Assembly: GCF_900188445.1 (NCBI RefSeq)
Contig: NZ_FZOR01000026.1
Location: 1 to 64,000, forward strand
DNA from: Actinomadura meyerae
GTDB taxonomy: Bacteria > Actinomycetota > Actinomycetes > Streptosporangiales > Streptosporangiaceae
Direction: 5' to 3'
Length of the DNA: 64,000 nucleotides
Position numbers and translations under genes: made by a program. The notes below the pieces were generated by a model. That model saw nothing but the letters and a program-made list of their open reading frames with translations, was not told the origin of the DNA and made no database searches. Positions 17,758-26,904 of this stretch are shown here, piece by piece (within the stretch, counting starts at the first letter, position 1; each line of letters begins with the position of its first letter).

Positions 17758-19850
17758 CGCAGCTCCGACAGCAGCTCGGCGGCCTGTTCGGCCTCCGGTG
17801 CCCCGCTCAGCCGCACGCATCCCGGCCCGTTCCGCGGGCCGAGCGCGGCCGTGATCTCCCGCACGGGGGACGAGCCGCACGTCGCCGGGCCCGTCAGCAC
17901 CACGGTCAGCCGCAGCCCCGGATGCCGCCTGCGGAACTCGCCCGCCAGCCACGCGACCCGCGACCCGAGCTTCGGGTTGGTGGCAGGGGACTGCCCGTCG
18001 GTGACCAGGACGAGGTTCTGCCGGCCCGGCCCGAGGTCGGCCGCCGCGATCGCGTCGCTGAGCGGCTGGTCGGCGCCGCTGGAGGCGACCGCCTCCAGCC
18101 GGCTCGTGATCGCGCTCTTCTGCTCCGGGGACGCCGCGTCCTGCCGGACGTTGCCGAAGGTGTCCGTCGCGCTCGGCGACGCCGTGGCCGACGACACCTG
18201 CAGGCCCGCGCGGTCGTTGCTCTGGAGCTGCGCCACCAGGCTGCGCAGGAACGACGTCCCGCGCACGAGCCGCGAACCGCCGCGCGCCCGGGCCGCGCCG
18301 CCCATCGACCCGGACACGTCCAGCAGCAGCGACACCGACGTCCGCGGGCGGGCCGCGCCGATGCGGTCGAGCGTGGCCTGGACGCCCGGGGGCCGGTCGA
18401 GCCCGACCGCGGTCGGCATCACCCGGGTGCCCACGACGCCCTGCAGCCGCGACAGGTAGTGGTGCCGGGTGTCGCCCTCGCGCGCCGACGGGATGACCCC
18501 GCGTTCGTCGCGGAAGCCCTGCCGGGTCAGCGGGTTGCGGTCCAGCCAGCGGCGGAACGCGGTGACCGCCGCGTCCCGCTCCCGCGTGTCCTGCCCGCGC
18601 CACTTCACCTGGACGAACGGGTAGTCCAGCGTGGGCAGGCCGGTCGCGTAGTAGGGGTGCAGGCGCCAGCGGCCGAGCGGGGCGGCGCCGGGGTCGGCGG
18701 CGCCGCACCGGTCGCCGAGCGGGCGGCCCATGTCGTAGTCGTGCAGCACCTGCTCGGGCACCGCGACGGCGACGTCGTCGGGCGGGGCGGAGTCCTGCGC
18801 GATGGCGCGCTCCCGGAACCGGCACAGCAGCGACACCGCGTCCGGCGCCACCAGGTCGGCGGGCTCGGCGAACCGCTCGTCCGCGGCGTCGGAGCCCGGC
18901 GCCCCGTCGTATAACGCGGGCGTGACGGCGAGCGCCGCCGCCGACGTCTCCGGGACCGGCCGCGCGATCGCGCGCAGCTCGACCTCGTCGGTGATGCGGC
19001 GCAGCAGCGCCGCGGTGCTCGGCGCGATCGGCGCGGCGATCGGGTCGGAGACGGACTCGTGCGCCCGGGTGAACAGCGCCAGCACCAGCGGGGACGTCCC
19101 GACCGAGCCGCGCACCCGGAACACCGGGTCGGCCTTGCCGGCCGGCGCGCCCGGCCCCGCCCCGGCCGCGCCGACCTGGCCGGGCCCCTTCGGGACGAAG
19201 TCGTACTCGGCCGTCGACGACGGGATCCAGATGTCGGGCTGCGGGCCGAACAGCTGCTGGTCGTCGGTGTGGCCCGCGTCCGCCGGCGCGCTGCGCCGCC
19301 ACAGCAGCCGGAACCCGTCGTACAGCGGGACGGGCCCGGCCTCGGGGACGACGGTGACGCTGTACACCCGGCAGCCGCGGTCCTCGCTGTCGTTGACGAA
19401 CTCGGCGGCGGCGGCGCGCAGCGGCGTGAGCGTCTCGGGGGCGGTCAGCACCCGCAGCTCCAGCGGCTGCCCGCACGCGCCGGTGCGGTCGCGGAGCACC
19501 TGGACGCCGGTGCCGGCGAGCAGCAGGGCGGCCATCGCGGCGGCGCCCGCGAGGCCCCACCCGAGCGCCGCGCCGCCCCACCGCAGGACCCTCCCGACGC
19601 GCTCCAGGACGGCGTGCGCGGTCGCGGGGTAGAAGACGAGCAGCACCGCGGTCAGCGCCGCGACGACCAGCAGCGTGACGACGGCGTTCAGCCAGAAGAC
19701 GCCGTGCACGAGCGTCACCCCGATGCTGACGATGACGGTGGAGCAGACGTCCAGAAGCATGACCTGCAGGAGCCTGCGGAGCCAGGGGGGAAGGCCGTCC
19801 TGGCGCTCCGGCGGCCGCGACCGGCCCCCGTCGCCGCTCGGTCCCGTCAT
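17754..19850 (-). CDS. Membrane protein with substrate-binding-like and von Willebrand A domains
   Basis: This 698-residue protein has three N-terminal membrane segments (about 25-45, 50-75, 95-115), an extracytoplasmic substrate-binding-like region (ELRVLTAPETLTPLRAAAAEF ... DIWIPSSTAEYDFV), and a C-terminal vWA domain with a complete MIDAS start (LLLDVSGSMGG, DxSxS) and LVLVTDGQSP. vWA domains bind partner proteins through a metal ion. The product matches the recurring actinobacterial type with both substrate-binding and VWA domains. The gene overlaps the next one, which encodes a second solute-binding-like domain, suggesting a two-component surface complex of unknown function. ATG 19850 was chosen because the membrane segments begin soon after. 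Confidence 0.82.
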   Translation of the reverse strand: MTGPSGDGGRSRPPERQDGLPPWLRRLLQVMLLDVCSTVIVSIGVTLVHGVFWLNAVVTLLVVAALTAVLLVFYPATAHAVLERVGRVLRWGGAALGWGLAGAAAMAALLLAGTGVQVLRDRTGACGQPLELRVLTAPETLTPLRAAAAEFVNDSEDRGCRVYSVTVVPEAGPVPLYDGFRLLWRRSAPADAGHTDDQQLFGPQPDIWIPSSTAEYDFVPKGPGQVGAAGAGPGAPAGKADPVFRVRGSVGTSPLVLALFTRAHESVSDPIAAPIAPSTAALLRRITDEVELRAIARPVPETSAAALAVTPALYDGAPGSDAADERFAEPADLVAPDAVSLLCRFRERAIAQDSAPPDDVAVAVPEQVLHDYDMGRPLGDRCGAADPGAAPLGRWRLHPYYATGLPTLDYPFVQVKWRGQDTRERDAAVTAFRRWLDRNPLTRQGFRDERGVIPSAREGDTRHHYLSRLQGVVGTRVMPTAVGLDRPPGVQATLDRIGAARPRTSVSLLLDVSGSMGGAARARGGSRLVRGTSFLRSLVAQLQSNDRAGLQVSSATASPSATDTFGNVRQDAASPEQKSAITSRLEAVASSGADQPLSDAIAAADLGPGRQNLVLVTDGQSPATNPKLGSRVAWLAGEFRRRHPGLRLTVVLTGPATCGSSPVREITAALGPRNGPGCVRLSGAPEAEQAAELLSELR

Positions 19851-20134
19851 GCACGCCCCATCGCCGTGTAGGTCTCGATACTCGGCCCCCCGGCACTGAC
19901 CCATCATGATACGGAGCCGGGCGGTGGCGGTCAGGGAAGTCCGCTGACCGGGGCCGGTCGATCTTCGCCGCCGCGCCGCGCCCCCTGCTCTTGACGGGCC
20001 GCCAGCAGGACCGGTCAGATGGACCGAGGCCACCCGGCCGGGCCCGTACCGTGCCGGAACGCGCCGGAACGCGCAGTGCCGGAACGCGCAGTGCCGGAAC
20101 ATAACGGGCCGGAACCCGCATGGAGGAGAGCCGT
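19851..20134. other. Divergent intergenic region with short tandem repeats
   Basis: This holds the promoters of the vWA gene (minus) and the acyl-CoA synthetase (plus). From about 20051 to 20105 there are imperfect 15-bp units (gccggaacgcgcagt and variants) directly upstream of the synthetase ribosome site. No RNA gene is visible. Confidence 0.6.
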
Positions 20135-21685
20135 ATGGGTGTCGAAGGCGTCGGCTTCTACCAGATCGCACAGAACGACCCCGACCGCCCGGCCGTGCTG
20201 GCGCCGGGCGGCCCGGTGACCTACGGCGAGCTGCACGCCGAGGTGAACCGCCTGTCCCATGCGCTCGCAGGCCTCGGCCTCAGCCCCGGCGACGCGCTCG
20301 CTACGGTGCTGAGCAACCGGCGCGAGTTCCTCACCGTGATGCTGGCCGCGATGCAGTCGGGCCTCTACCTCGTCCCCGTCAGCCGCCACCTCACCGCGCC
20401 CGAGATCGGCTACATCCTCGGCGACTCCGGCGCCAAGGCCGTCGTCACCGAGAGCGAGTTCGCCGCCGCCGTGGCGGGCGCGGCCGACGAGGCGGGCGTC
20501 CCGGTGGAGGGCCGGGTGAGCGCCGACCACGCCGAGGGCTACCGCGCGCTGGCCGAGCTGTGCGCCGCGCACAGCGCCGACCCGCCGGACAAGCGCCAGA
20601 TGGGCTCGGTGATGCTCTACACGTCCGGGACGACCGGGCGGCCCAAGGGCGTGCGGCGCCCGCTGATGGACATCCCGCCCGAGGTGCTGTTCGAGGTCAT
20701 GAAGCAGACGCTGATGCGGCACCTGGGCCTCGAACCCGGCGACGACGAGGTCCACCTCGCCATCGGCCCGCTGTACCACTCGGCGCCCTGCGTCCACGCG
20801 CTGATGTCGCTCAGCCTCGGCCACGCCGTCGTCATCTCCGCGCACTTCGACCCGGAGCGGACGCTCGACCTGATCCAGCGGTACCGGGTCACCAACTCGC
20901 TGATGGTGCCGACCATGTTCCACCGCATGCTGGGGCTGCCCGAGGACGTCCGCGCGAAGTACGACGTGTCGTCGCTGCGGCAGGTCTTCCACACCGCCGC
21001 GCCCATCCCCAAGGAGACCAAGCAGCGGATGATGGACTGGTGGGGGCCCGTCCTCTACGAGTACTACGGCTCCACCGAGAGCGGCCCCGTCGTCGTCGCG
21101 TCCCCGCGGGACTGGCTCGCCCACCCGGGGACGGTCGGGCGCGCGGTCGAGGGCGTCCAGATCAAGATCCTGGACCCGGAGGGCGCCGAGCTGCCGCCGG
21201 GGGAGACCGGCCTGATCTACGCCGGCGGCCAGCCCGGCTTCGAGTACCACGACGACCCCGAGAAGACCGCCGCCGCGATGCGCGGCGACTTCTACACGCC
21301 CGGCGACCTCGGCCACCTCGACGAGGACGGCTGGCTCTACATGAGCGACCGCCGCACCGACCTCATCATCTCCGGCGGCGTCAACATCTACCCGGCGGAG
21401 ATCGAGTCCGTGCTGCTCCAGCACCCGGCCGTCGGGGACGCCGTGGTCATCGGCGTCCCCGACGACGACTGGGGGCAGATCGTCGTCGCGCTCGTCGAGC
21501 CCGCCGAGGGCGCCGAGGCGGGCGACGCCCTGGCCGCCGACCTGCTCGCGTTCTGCGGGCCGAGGCTGGCCAAGCTGAAGCACCCCCGGCGGATCGAGTT
21601 CCGCGCGGAGCTGCCGCGCACCCCGTCCGGCAAGCTCAGCCGCCGCCGCGTCCGGGAGGACTACCTGGGCGAGCGGGAGGGCTGA
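20135..21685 (+). CDS. Acyl-CoA synthetase (AMP-forming, ANL superfamily)
   Basis: This 516-residue adenylating enzyme has the P-loop-like LYTSGTTGRPKGV, the YEYYGSTESG core, the hinge YMSDRRTDLIISGGVNIYPAEIE and the C-terminal catalytic Lys in PRTPSGKLSRR. It activates a carboxylic acid as acyl-AMP and then acyl-CoA. ATG 20135 has GGAGGAGAG just upstream; an ATG 15 bases earlier lies before that site. It stands alone with no clear operon partner, so the chain length is unknown. Confidence 0.92.
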   Translation: MGVEGVGFYQIAQNDPDRPAVLAPGGPVTYGELHAEVNRLSHALAGLGLSPGDALATVLSNRREFLTVMLAAMQSGLYLVPVSRHLTAPEIGYILGDSGAKAVVTESEFAAAVAGAADEAGVPVEGRVSADHAEGYRALAELCAAHSADPPDKRQMGSVMLYTSGTTGRPKGVRRPLMDIPPEVLFEVMKQTLMRHLGLEPGDDEVHLAIGPLYHSAPCVHALMSLSLGHAVVISAHFDPERTLDLIQRYRVTNSLMVPTMFHRMLGLPEDVRAKYDVSSLRQVFHTAAPIPKETKQRMMDWWGPVLYEYYGSTESGPVVVASPRDWLAHPGTVGRAVEGVQIKILDPEGAELPPGETGLIYAGGQPGFEYHDDPEKTAAAMRGDFYTPGDLGHLDEDGWLYMSDRRTDLIISGGVNIYPAEIESVLLQHPAVGDAVVIGVPDDDWGQIVVALVEPAEGAEAGDALAADLLAFCGPRLAKLKHPRRIEFRAELPRTPSGKLSRRRVREDYLGEREG

Positions 21686-21742
21686 CGGCGCTCCGGCCGG
21701 GCTGAGGGTGTTCCCGCCGGGCTGACGGCGTTCTGGCTGAGG
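21679..21742 (+). repeat. Triple ~20-bp repeat over the acyl-CoA synthetase stop codon
   Basis: Units gggctgacggcgctccggcc, gggctgagggtgttcccgcc and gggctgacggcgttctggct follow each other. The first contains the natural stop and each later copy carries a TGA in the same context. Confidence 0.8.
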
Positions 21743-21812
21743 CGTGGCGCGCCGCTCGCAAATCACCGCCGGAACGTCGAACGCCGCCGCGGGCGCGTGC
21801 GTACAACGGGCC

Positions 21813-23159
21813 ATGGAAGACCAGAAGGTCGCCCCGCTGGACGACGTCGCCCCGACCTCCGCCGCCCCGACGAAGACCGACCTTCCCGTCATCACCGACC
21901 CCGTCATCACCGACCGGGCCGCGCCCACCGGGGAGGGGGAGCCGGCCGGCGCCGGCCCCGGGGAGCCCGCGGCCGGCGATGACGACCGCGCCGGGATCGC
22001 ACGCCTCGGTGACCCGGTCGCGGTCTGGCCGTGCGCCGGCTGCGGACGGCCCGTGCCGCAGCCGGTGCGCGGCGCCCGCACCGTCCGCTTCTGCCAGGAC
22101 CGCGACGGCGAGTGCGAGCGGGCCGCGCGGGAGAGCCGCGAGCGGGCGCTGGAGTCGCCGGGGCTCACCGGGCAGGTCGCCTGGGCGTGGGAGATGGTCG
22201 ACCGGCTGGAGGGCGCCGCCGACCGGCTCGCGGGCTCGCTGATGGCGGAGCTGAGCGTCGCCGGCGTCGAGCGGCGGGTCGCCGACGCCCGCGCCGAGGC
22301 CGCCGGGCAGGTCGCCATCGCGCAGCGGGAGCGGGACGCCTCCCAGCGGCAGGCGGAGCTGGCGTGGCGGGAGACCGCCGCCGCCCGCGCCCGCGCCGAC
22401 GCCGCCGAGCGGGAGGCGGCCGCCGCCCGCGCCGAGGCCGAGCGGCTGGCCGCCGAGCGCGACACCGCCCGGCAGGAGGCGGCGGAGGCGCGGGACGAGG
22501 CCGACGGCGCGTCCGCCGCGCGGCTCGCCGCCGAGCGCGAGCGCGACCGGATGGCGTCCCGCGAGGGGGAGCTGCTCGCCTCGCTGGAGAACGCCCGCTC
22601 CGAGCTGGTCGCCCTGCACGGCCGGGTGTCGGAGACCGAGACGCTCCTGGAGGGGCGGCGGGTCGAGGCGTCCGCCGCCGAACGCGCCGCCGAGGACCTG
22701 CGCTCGGCCGTCCGCGACGCCGAGGCCAAACGGGGGCAGGCCGTCGCCGACCGCGACCAGATGCAGGCCCGCGCCAGCGAGCTGGAGCGGCACAACTGGC
22801 AGCTGACCCGGGCCGCCGAGGAGCTGCGCGCGGCGGTGCGGGCGCTGACCGCCGAGCGCGACGCCGCGCGGGCCGAGGCCGACCGGGCCCGCCGCCGCGT
22901 CGACGCGCTCACCGCGCTCACCGACCGCCAGGACACCGGTCCCCGCCCGGTGGCCGACCCCGAGCCGCGGACCGGGCTGCACTCGCTGCCGCCGATGAAC
23001 GGGACCAGGACCGGATCGCTGCTGGACGGCGGCGACCCGCTCGCCACCGGGCCCCGCACCGGCCCGCTGAACGGGCACCGCAACGGCCACCACAACGGCC
23101 ATCACAACGGGCACGGCAACGGACCCGGCAACGGACACCGCCTTCCCCACGCCGGCTGA
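21813..23159 (+). CDS. Hypothetical zinc-ribbon/long coiled-coil protein with Asn-Gly-His-rich tail
   Basis: This 448-residue protein has an acidic, repetitive N-terminus (a VITDP unit occurs twice), then a possible four-Cys zinc site (Cys74, Cys77, Cys94, Cys101), then about 250 residues of Ala/Arg/Glu heptads without proline (roughly 110-375), a long coiled coil. It ends in NGH-rich repeats (about 424-440). The combination suggests a cytoplasmic scaffold or nucleoid/cytoskeletal-type protein, but no family was recognised. ATG 21813 is favoured over an upstream frame starting at 21744 because only this part has a coherent composition. It is monocistronic. Confidence 0.7.
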   Translation: MEDQKVAPLDDVAPTSAAPTKTDLPVITDPVITDRAAPTGEGEPAGAGPGEPAAGDDDRAGIARLGDPVAVWPCAGCGRPVPQPVRGARTVRFCQDRDGECERAARESRERALESPGLTGQVAWAWEMVDRLEGAADRLAGSLMAELSVAGVERRVADARAEAAGQVAIAQRERDASQRQAELAWRETAAARARADAAEREAAAARAEAERLAAERDTARQEAAEARDEADGASAARLAAERERDRMASREGELLASLENARSELVALHGRVSETETLLEGRRVEASAAERAAEDLRSAVRDAEAKRGQAVADRDQMQARASELERHNWQLTRAAEELRAAVRALTAERDAARAEADRARRRVDALTALTDRQDTGPRPVADPEPRTGLHSLPPMNGTRTGSLLDGGDPLATGPRTGPLNGHRNGHHNGHHNGHGNGPGNGHRLPHAG

Positions 23160-23228
23160 GGGTCATGCCGGCCGAACGACCCACAGGCAGGAGGTGAGGC
23201 CCTACTCCCACACATGCACTGGCCCTGA

Positions 23229-23268
23229 ACCGGCCGCCGTACCGCACCGGGGTGGTACGGCGGCCGGT
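23229..23268. terminator. Bidirectional terminator between convergent genes
   Basis: A perfect 15-bp stem (ACCGGCCGCCGTACC and its complement) encloses a 10-base loop, between the coiled-coil gene and the cbiZ gene. Confidence 0.9.
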
Positions 23269-23269
23269 G

Positions 23270-24034
23270 CTATCCGCGGGTCTCCAGGTAGCGGGTGTAG
23301 TCGACGGCTCCGGCGTGGACTGCGGCGTGCACGGCGCGGGCGATCCGCGAGCCCCACGTCGAGCGGGGCCCGGCGAAGACCTCGTGCTCCGCGCCGCCGG
23401 ACGCCGCCGCAACGCAGACCGCGTCGGACGCGGTGCCCGTGCACGGGTAGCCGGCCTCCAGGAGCGCCTGCGTCTTCGCCTCGGTCGCGGTGACGACCGC
23501 GTTCACCAGCGCCGCGTCACTCAGCCGGACGGGCACGGCGACGACGATGTTGACGGTGCCGGGGTTGACGGTGCCGGGGGTGGCGGTGCCGGGGTTGACG
23601 GTGCCGGGGGTGACGGTGCCGGGGTTGGCGGTGCCGGGCGTCCGCGCCGAGCGGGACGTCCCGTCCAGCGGCGCCAGCTCGGGGTCGGGGACACCGTCGG
23701 GGGAGGCCGCCCACGTCGGGACGCGCAGCCCCACCGTCGCCGAGACGTGCACGCCCGCGTCGTCCCGCCGCATCGTGCGGGCCACGGACGCGGCGGTGAG
23801 CATCCCGACGCCCGGCCCCTCCAGCCGGTACAGCGCGGCCAGCTCCGCCAGGTGGGCGACGGGATCGGTGCGCGAGTAGGCGCCGGGGACCTGCGCGTTC
23901 AGCACCCAGCCCGCGGGGCCGATGCCGCCGCCCAGCATCGCCGACGAGATCATCCGGTGGCCGGGCCCGGCTCGCCACACCGTCGCGGCGAGGCGCTCGC
24001 CGTCCTCCTCGCGCCACACGGTCTCCAGGTTCAC
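23270..24034 (-). CDS. cbiZ: Adenosylcobinamide amidohydrolase
   Basis: This 254-residue CbiZ-family protein has SSAMLGGGIG near the start, GMLTAASV, the VNIVVAVPVRLS strand, ATEAKTQALLEAG and the GTASDAVCVAAA core. CbiZ removes the aminopropanol side chain from adenosylcobinamide, allowing remodelling of imported incomplete or foreign cobamides. It is the last gene of a cobalamin-riboswitch operon, and its GTG (24034) overlaps the ATPase stop (GTGA). An oddity: directly before the conserved GTVNIVV strand the protein contains about six PGTVN-like repeats encoded by 15-bp units, an insertion of roughly 30 residues. Confidence 0.9.
   Translation of the reverse strand: MNLETVWREEDGERLAATVWRAGPGHRMISSAMLGGGIGPAGWVLNAQVPGAYSRTDPVAHLAELAALYRLEGPGVGMLTAASVARTMRRDDAGVHVSATVGLRVPTWAASPDGVPDPELAPLDGTSRSARTPGTANPGTVTPGTVNPGTATPGTVNPGTVNIVVAVPVRLSDAALVNAVVTATEAKTQALLEAGYPCTGTASDAVCVAAASGGAEHEVFAGPRSTWGSRIARAVHAAVHAGAVDYTRYLETRG
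23551..23640 (-). repeat. 6 x 15-bp in-frame minisatellite inside cbiZ
   Basis: Six units of about gtgccggggttgacg (plus-strand sense) encode PGTVN/PGTAN/PGTVT. The unit equals the codons of the conserved family motif that follows it, so it arose by local duplication of that motif. Confidence 0.92.
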
Positions 24035-24801
24035 GGCCGCTCCAGCGCCAGCATCGGCCGCCCGCCCGGACCGGGGGCGACATGGACCCGCGCGCCGAAG
24101 TGCTCCTCGACGACCGCGCGGGTGAGGACCTCCTCCGGCGCGCCCGCCGCCGCGACCCGCCCGCCGGAGACGAGGACGAGCGCGTCGGCGTACTGCCCGG
24201 CGAGGGTCAGGTCGTGGATCGTCGTCACCACGGTCAGCCCGTCGGCGAGCCGCAGCCGGTCGACCAGCTCCATCACCTGCTGCTGGTGGCCGATGTCGAG
24301 CGCGGTCGTCGGCTCGTCCAGCAGCAGCACCGGCGTCTGCTGCGCCAGCACCCGCGCCAGCACCACCCGCTGCCGCTCGCCGCCGGACAGGTGGTCCAGG
24401 GGCCGGGTCGCGAACGCGGTGAGGTCGAGCCGGTCGAGGACCTCCCCGGTGATGGCCCGGTCGCGGGCGCTCTCCCGGCCGAGATGCGGGATGTAGGGGG
24501 ACCGTCCGAGCAGGGTGTAGTCGAACACCGTCATCCCCGCGGGCAGGTTCGGGTTCTGCGCCGCGTAGGCGACCGTCCGGGCCCGGCGGCGCGGCTTGAG
24601 CCGCTGGAGGTCCTCGCCCGCCACCGTGATCTCGCCCCGCGACTCCACCAGCCCGAGGACCGCGCGCAGCAGCGTCGACTTCCCCGCTCCGTTCGGGCCG
24701 ATCACCGCCGTCCACGACCCGGCCGGGACGTCCAGCGACACGCCCTTCAGCACCGGCCGGCCGCCGAGCGAGACGTCCAGGCCCCGCACCGCGACCGTCA
24801 C
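24031..24801 (-). CDS. Cobalamin ABC transporter ATP-binding protein (BtuD-like)
   Basis: This 256-residue ATPase has Walker A GPNGAGKST, Q-loop AYAAQN, signature LSGGERQRV and Walker B VLLLDEPTTALD with the H-loop HDL. It belongs to the FecE/BtuD/HmuV group. The GTG start at 24801 overlaps the permease stop (GTGA), and its own stop overlaps cbiZ. It energises uptake through the adjacent BtuC-like permease. The riboswitch and cbiZ assign it to corrinoids rather than to siderophores or heme. Confidence 0.9.
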   Translation of the reverse strand: MTVAVRGLDVSLGGRPVLKGVSLDVPAGSWTAVIGPNGAGKSTLLRAVLGLVESRGEITVAGEDLQRLKPRRRARTVAYAAQNPNLPAGMTVFDYTLLGRSPYIPHLGRESARDRAITGEVLDRLDLTAFATRPLDHLSGGERQRVVLARVLAQQTPVLLLDEPTTALDIGHQQQVMELVDRLRLADGLTVVTTIHDLTLAGQYADALVLVSGGRVAAAGAPEEVLTRAVVEEHFGARVHVAPGPGGRPMLALERP

Positions 24802-25895
24802 GTCTCCGCCCGCCCGCGGGACGCGCGGAGCACCGCCACGAAGAACGGGCCGCCGACGAACGCCGTCACCACGCCGAGCGACAGCTCGCCCGGACTGATG
24901 AGCGTGCGGGCCGCGAGGTCCGCGAGCTCCAGGAACGCGGCGCCGCCGAGCAGCGACAGCGGCAGCACCACCCGGTACGAGCCGCCCGCCAGCCGCCGCA
25001 CCACGTGCGGCACGACGATGCCGACGAACCCGATCAGCCCGCTCACCGCCACCGCCGACGCCGTCGCCAGCGACGCGGCGAGCAGGACGGTCAGCCGGAC
25101 CCGGGCCGCCGACAGGCCGAGGCTCGCCGCCTCCTCGTCCCCGACGCTCAGCACGTCCAGCAGGCGGCCGTGCGCCAGCAGCACGACGGTCGACACCAGC
25201 GCGTACGGGCCGACCAGCGTGAGCTGTTGCCAGTCCGCCGAGCCGACCCCGCCGAGGATCCAGGAGAAGATCCGCTGGAGCTCCTCGGCGTTCATCTGCT
25301 GGACGAGCGTCTGCACCGCCGAGAGGAACAGCGACACCGCGACGCCCGCGAGCACCAGCGTCACCGCCTCGTGGCGTCCCGCCGTCCGGCCGAGCGCGTA
25401 GGCGAGGAACACCCCGCACAGCGCGCCGGCGAAGGCGGCGAGCGGGATGGCGTAGCCGGGGTCGCCGGGGACGAGCGCGATCACCAGCGTCGCGCCGACC
25501 CCGGCGCCGGACGCCGCGCCGAGCAGGTACGGGTCGGCGAGCGGGTTGCGGAACACGCCCTGGTACCCGGCACCGGCCATGGCGAGCATCCCGCCGACCA
25601 GCGCCGCCATCAGCGCGCGCGGCACCCGCAGCTCGAACAGGACGCTCTCGTCGATCGTCCCGAGCCCGGAGTCGACGTGCACGAACGGGACCTTGTCCGC
25701 GAGCGCCTTCAGCACGCCGCCCGCGGGCAGGCCCGCGGCGCCCACCAGCACCCCGGCCAGCAGCGCCGCGGCGAGCACCGCGACCGCGACGGCGAGCGGC
25801 AGCGGACGCAGCCGCGCGGCCGGCAGCCCGCCCGCCCCGGCGGCGGGGCGGGCGCGGTGCGGGACCTTGACGAGCGGGCGGCGCACGGCGTTCAC
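24798..25895 (-). CDS. Cobalamin ABC transporter permease (BtuC/FecCD family)
   Basis: This 365-residue protein has about ten membrane helices and the FecCD signatures ELRVPRALMAALVGG, GAGYQGVFRNPLADPYLLG and the cytoplasmic loop before GLIGFVGIVVPHVVRRL. It forms the corrinoid channel with the ATPase encoded next. It begins with GTG 25895, 25 bases after the binding-protein stop. Confidence 0.9.
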   Translation of the reverse strand: MNAVRRPLVKVPHRARPAAGAGGLPAARLRPLPLAVAVAVLAAALLAGVLVGAAGLPAGGVLKALADKVPFVHVDSGLGTIDESVLFELRVPRALMAALVGGMLAMAGAGYQGVFRNPLADPYLLGAASGAGVGATLVIALVPGDPGYAIPLAAFAGALCGVFLAYALGRTAGRHEAVTLVLAGVAVSLFLSAVQTLVQQMNAEELQRIFSWILGGVGSADWQQLTLVGPYALVSTVVLLAHGRLLDVLSVGDEEAASLGLSAARVRLTVLLAASLATASAVAVSGLIGFVGIVVPHVVRRLAGGSYRVVLPLSLLGGAAFLELADLAARTLISPGELSLGVVTAFVGGPFFVAVLRASRGRAET

Positions 25896-25920
25896 GGGCG
25901 GGCGTTCCCGGCCGGGGCGT

Positions 25921-26850
25921 TCACTGCACCTTCTGCACGGCGTCGCCGATCGCCTTGACGAACTGCGGCAGGCGCGGCCCCCAGCGGGAGGCGATGTCGT
26001 CGTCGAGCTCGACCACGTTGCCGTTCTTCACCGCGTCCAGGCCGGACCACCCCGGACGCTCGGCGAGCGCGGCGGTGTTCTGCGCGCAGCACTTGGTGTC
26101 GGCCAGGAAGATGAGGTCGGGGTCCTGCTTGAGCAGGTACTCGCGGGACAGCTGCGGGTAGCCGCCGGTGGCCTTGTCGGCCTTGTCGGCGATGTTCCGC
26201 AGGCCGAACATGCCGTACACCTGCCCGACGAACGTCGTGGACGTCACGGAGTGCAGCTCGTTGTCGAGCTCGTGGTAGTAGGACAGGCCCCTGCCCTTGG
26301 CGGACGCGGAGGCCGCGTCGACCGCCTGCTTGATCTCCGCCCGCATGCCGTCGGTGAGCTTCTCGGCCTCGTCGGCGTGGCCGGTGGCCAGGCCGAGGTC
26401 CTCGATCTCGTCGTAGGCGTCGTCCAGCTTGGCCGCCGCCGGCTCCAGCAGGACGGGGATCTTCACCTTCTCCAGCGACTTCACGATGCCGTTCAGGTCG
26501 TCGGACACCACCACGAGGTCCGGCTTGTAGGCGATGACCGCCTCGGCGTTCGGCTTGAAGCCCGACAGCTTGGTGCGCGGCGCCTCGGGCGGGTAGTTGG
26601 AGAAGTCGCTGACCGCCACCACCTGCTCGCCGGCGCCGATGGCGAACAGCGTCTCGGTGTGGGTGGGGGACAGCGACACGATGCGCTCCGGGCGGGCGGG
26701 GACGGTCACCGCGCCGTTCGCGGCCTGCACGGTGACGGACGCCGCAGCGCCCGTCCCGTCCTTCGCGCCGTCGTCGGCGCCGCCGCATGCGGCCGTGACC
26801 AGGGCGACACCGATCGCCATCACCGCGCCGAGGGTTCGTACGGGTCTCAC
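25921..26850 (-). CDS. Corrinoid-binding lipoprotein (BtuF-like)
   Basis: This 309-residue periplasmic-binding-type protein has a signal peptide ending in LVTAAC, a probable lipobox (weak at the -3 position), and the class III fold motifs RIVSLSPTHTETLFAIGAGEQVVAVS and KPDLVVVSDD. It delivers corrinoids to the permease. GTG 26850 is supported by GGAGG 5 bases upstream, and that Shine-Dalgarno sequence can be paired in an AGCCT/AGGCT hairpin (26854-26865). This suggests translational control by the upstream cobalamin riboswitch. Confidence 0.9.
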   Translation of the reverse strand: MRPVRTLGAVMAIGVALVTAACGGADDGAKDGTGAAASVTVQAANGAVTVPARPERIVSLSPTHTETLFAIGAGEQVVAVSDFSNYPPEAPRTKLSGFKPNAEAVIAYKPDLVVVSDDLNGIVKSLEKVKIPVLLEPAAAKLDDAYDEIEDLGLATGHADEAEKLTDGMRAEIKQAVDAASASAKGRGLSYYHELDNELHSVTSTTFVGQVYGMFGLRNIADKADKATGGYPQLSREYLLKQDPDLIFLADTKCCAQNTAALAERPGWSGLDAVKNGNVVELDDDIASRWGPRLPQFVKAIGDAVQKVQ

Positions 26851-26904
26851 AGGAGCCTCCAGGCTGGGGGAAGCCGCGGCCCGCTCATGACGGATCGCCC
26901 TTCC

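Noticed and set aside
23551..23640. Repeat array as a possible CRISPR
   Set aside because: Units are contiguous 15-mers without spacers, in frame inside cbiZ; no cas genes are present.
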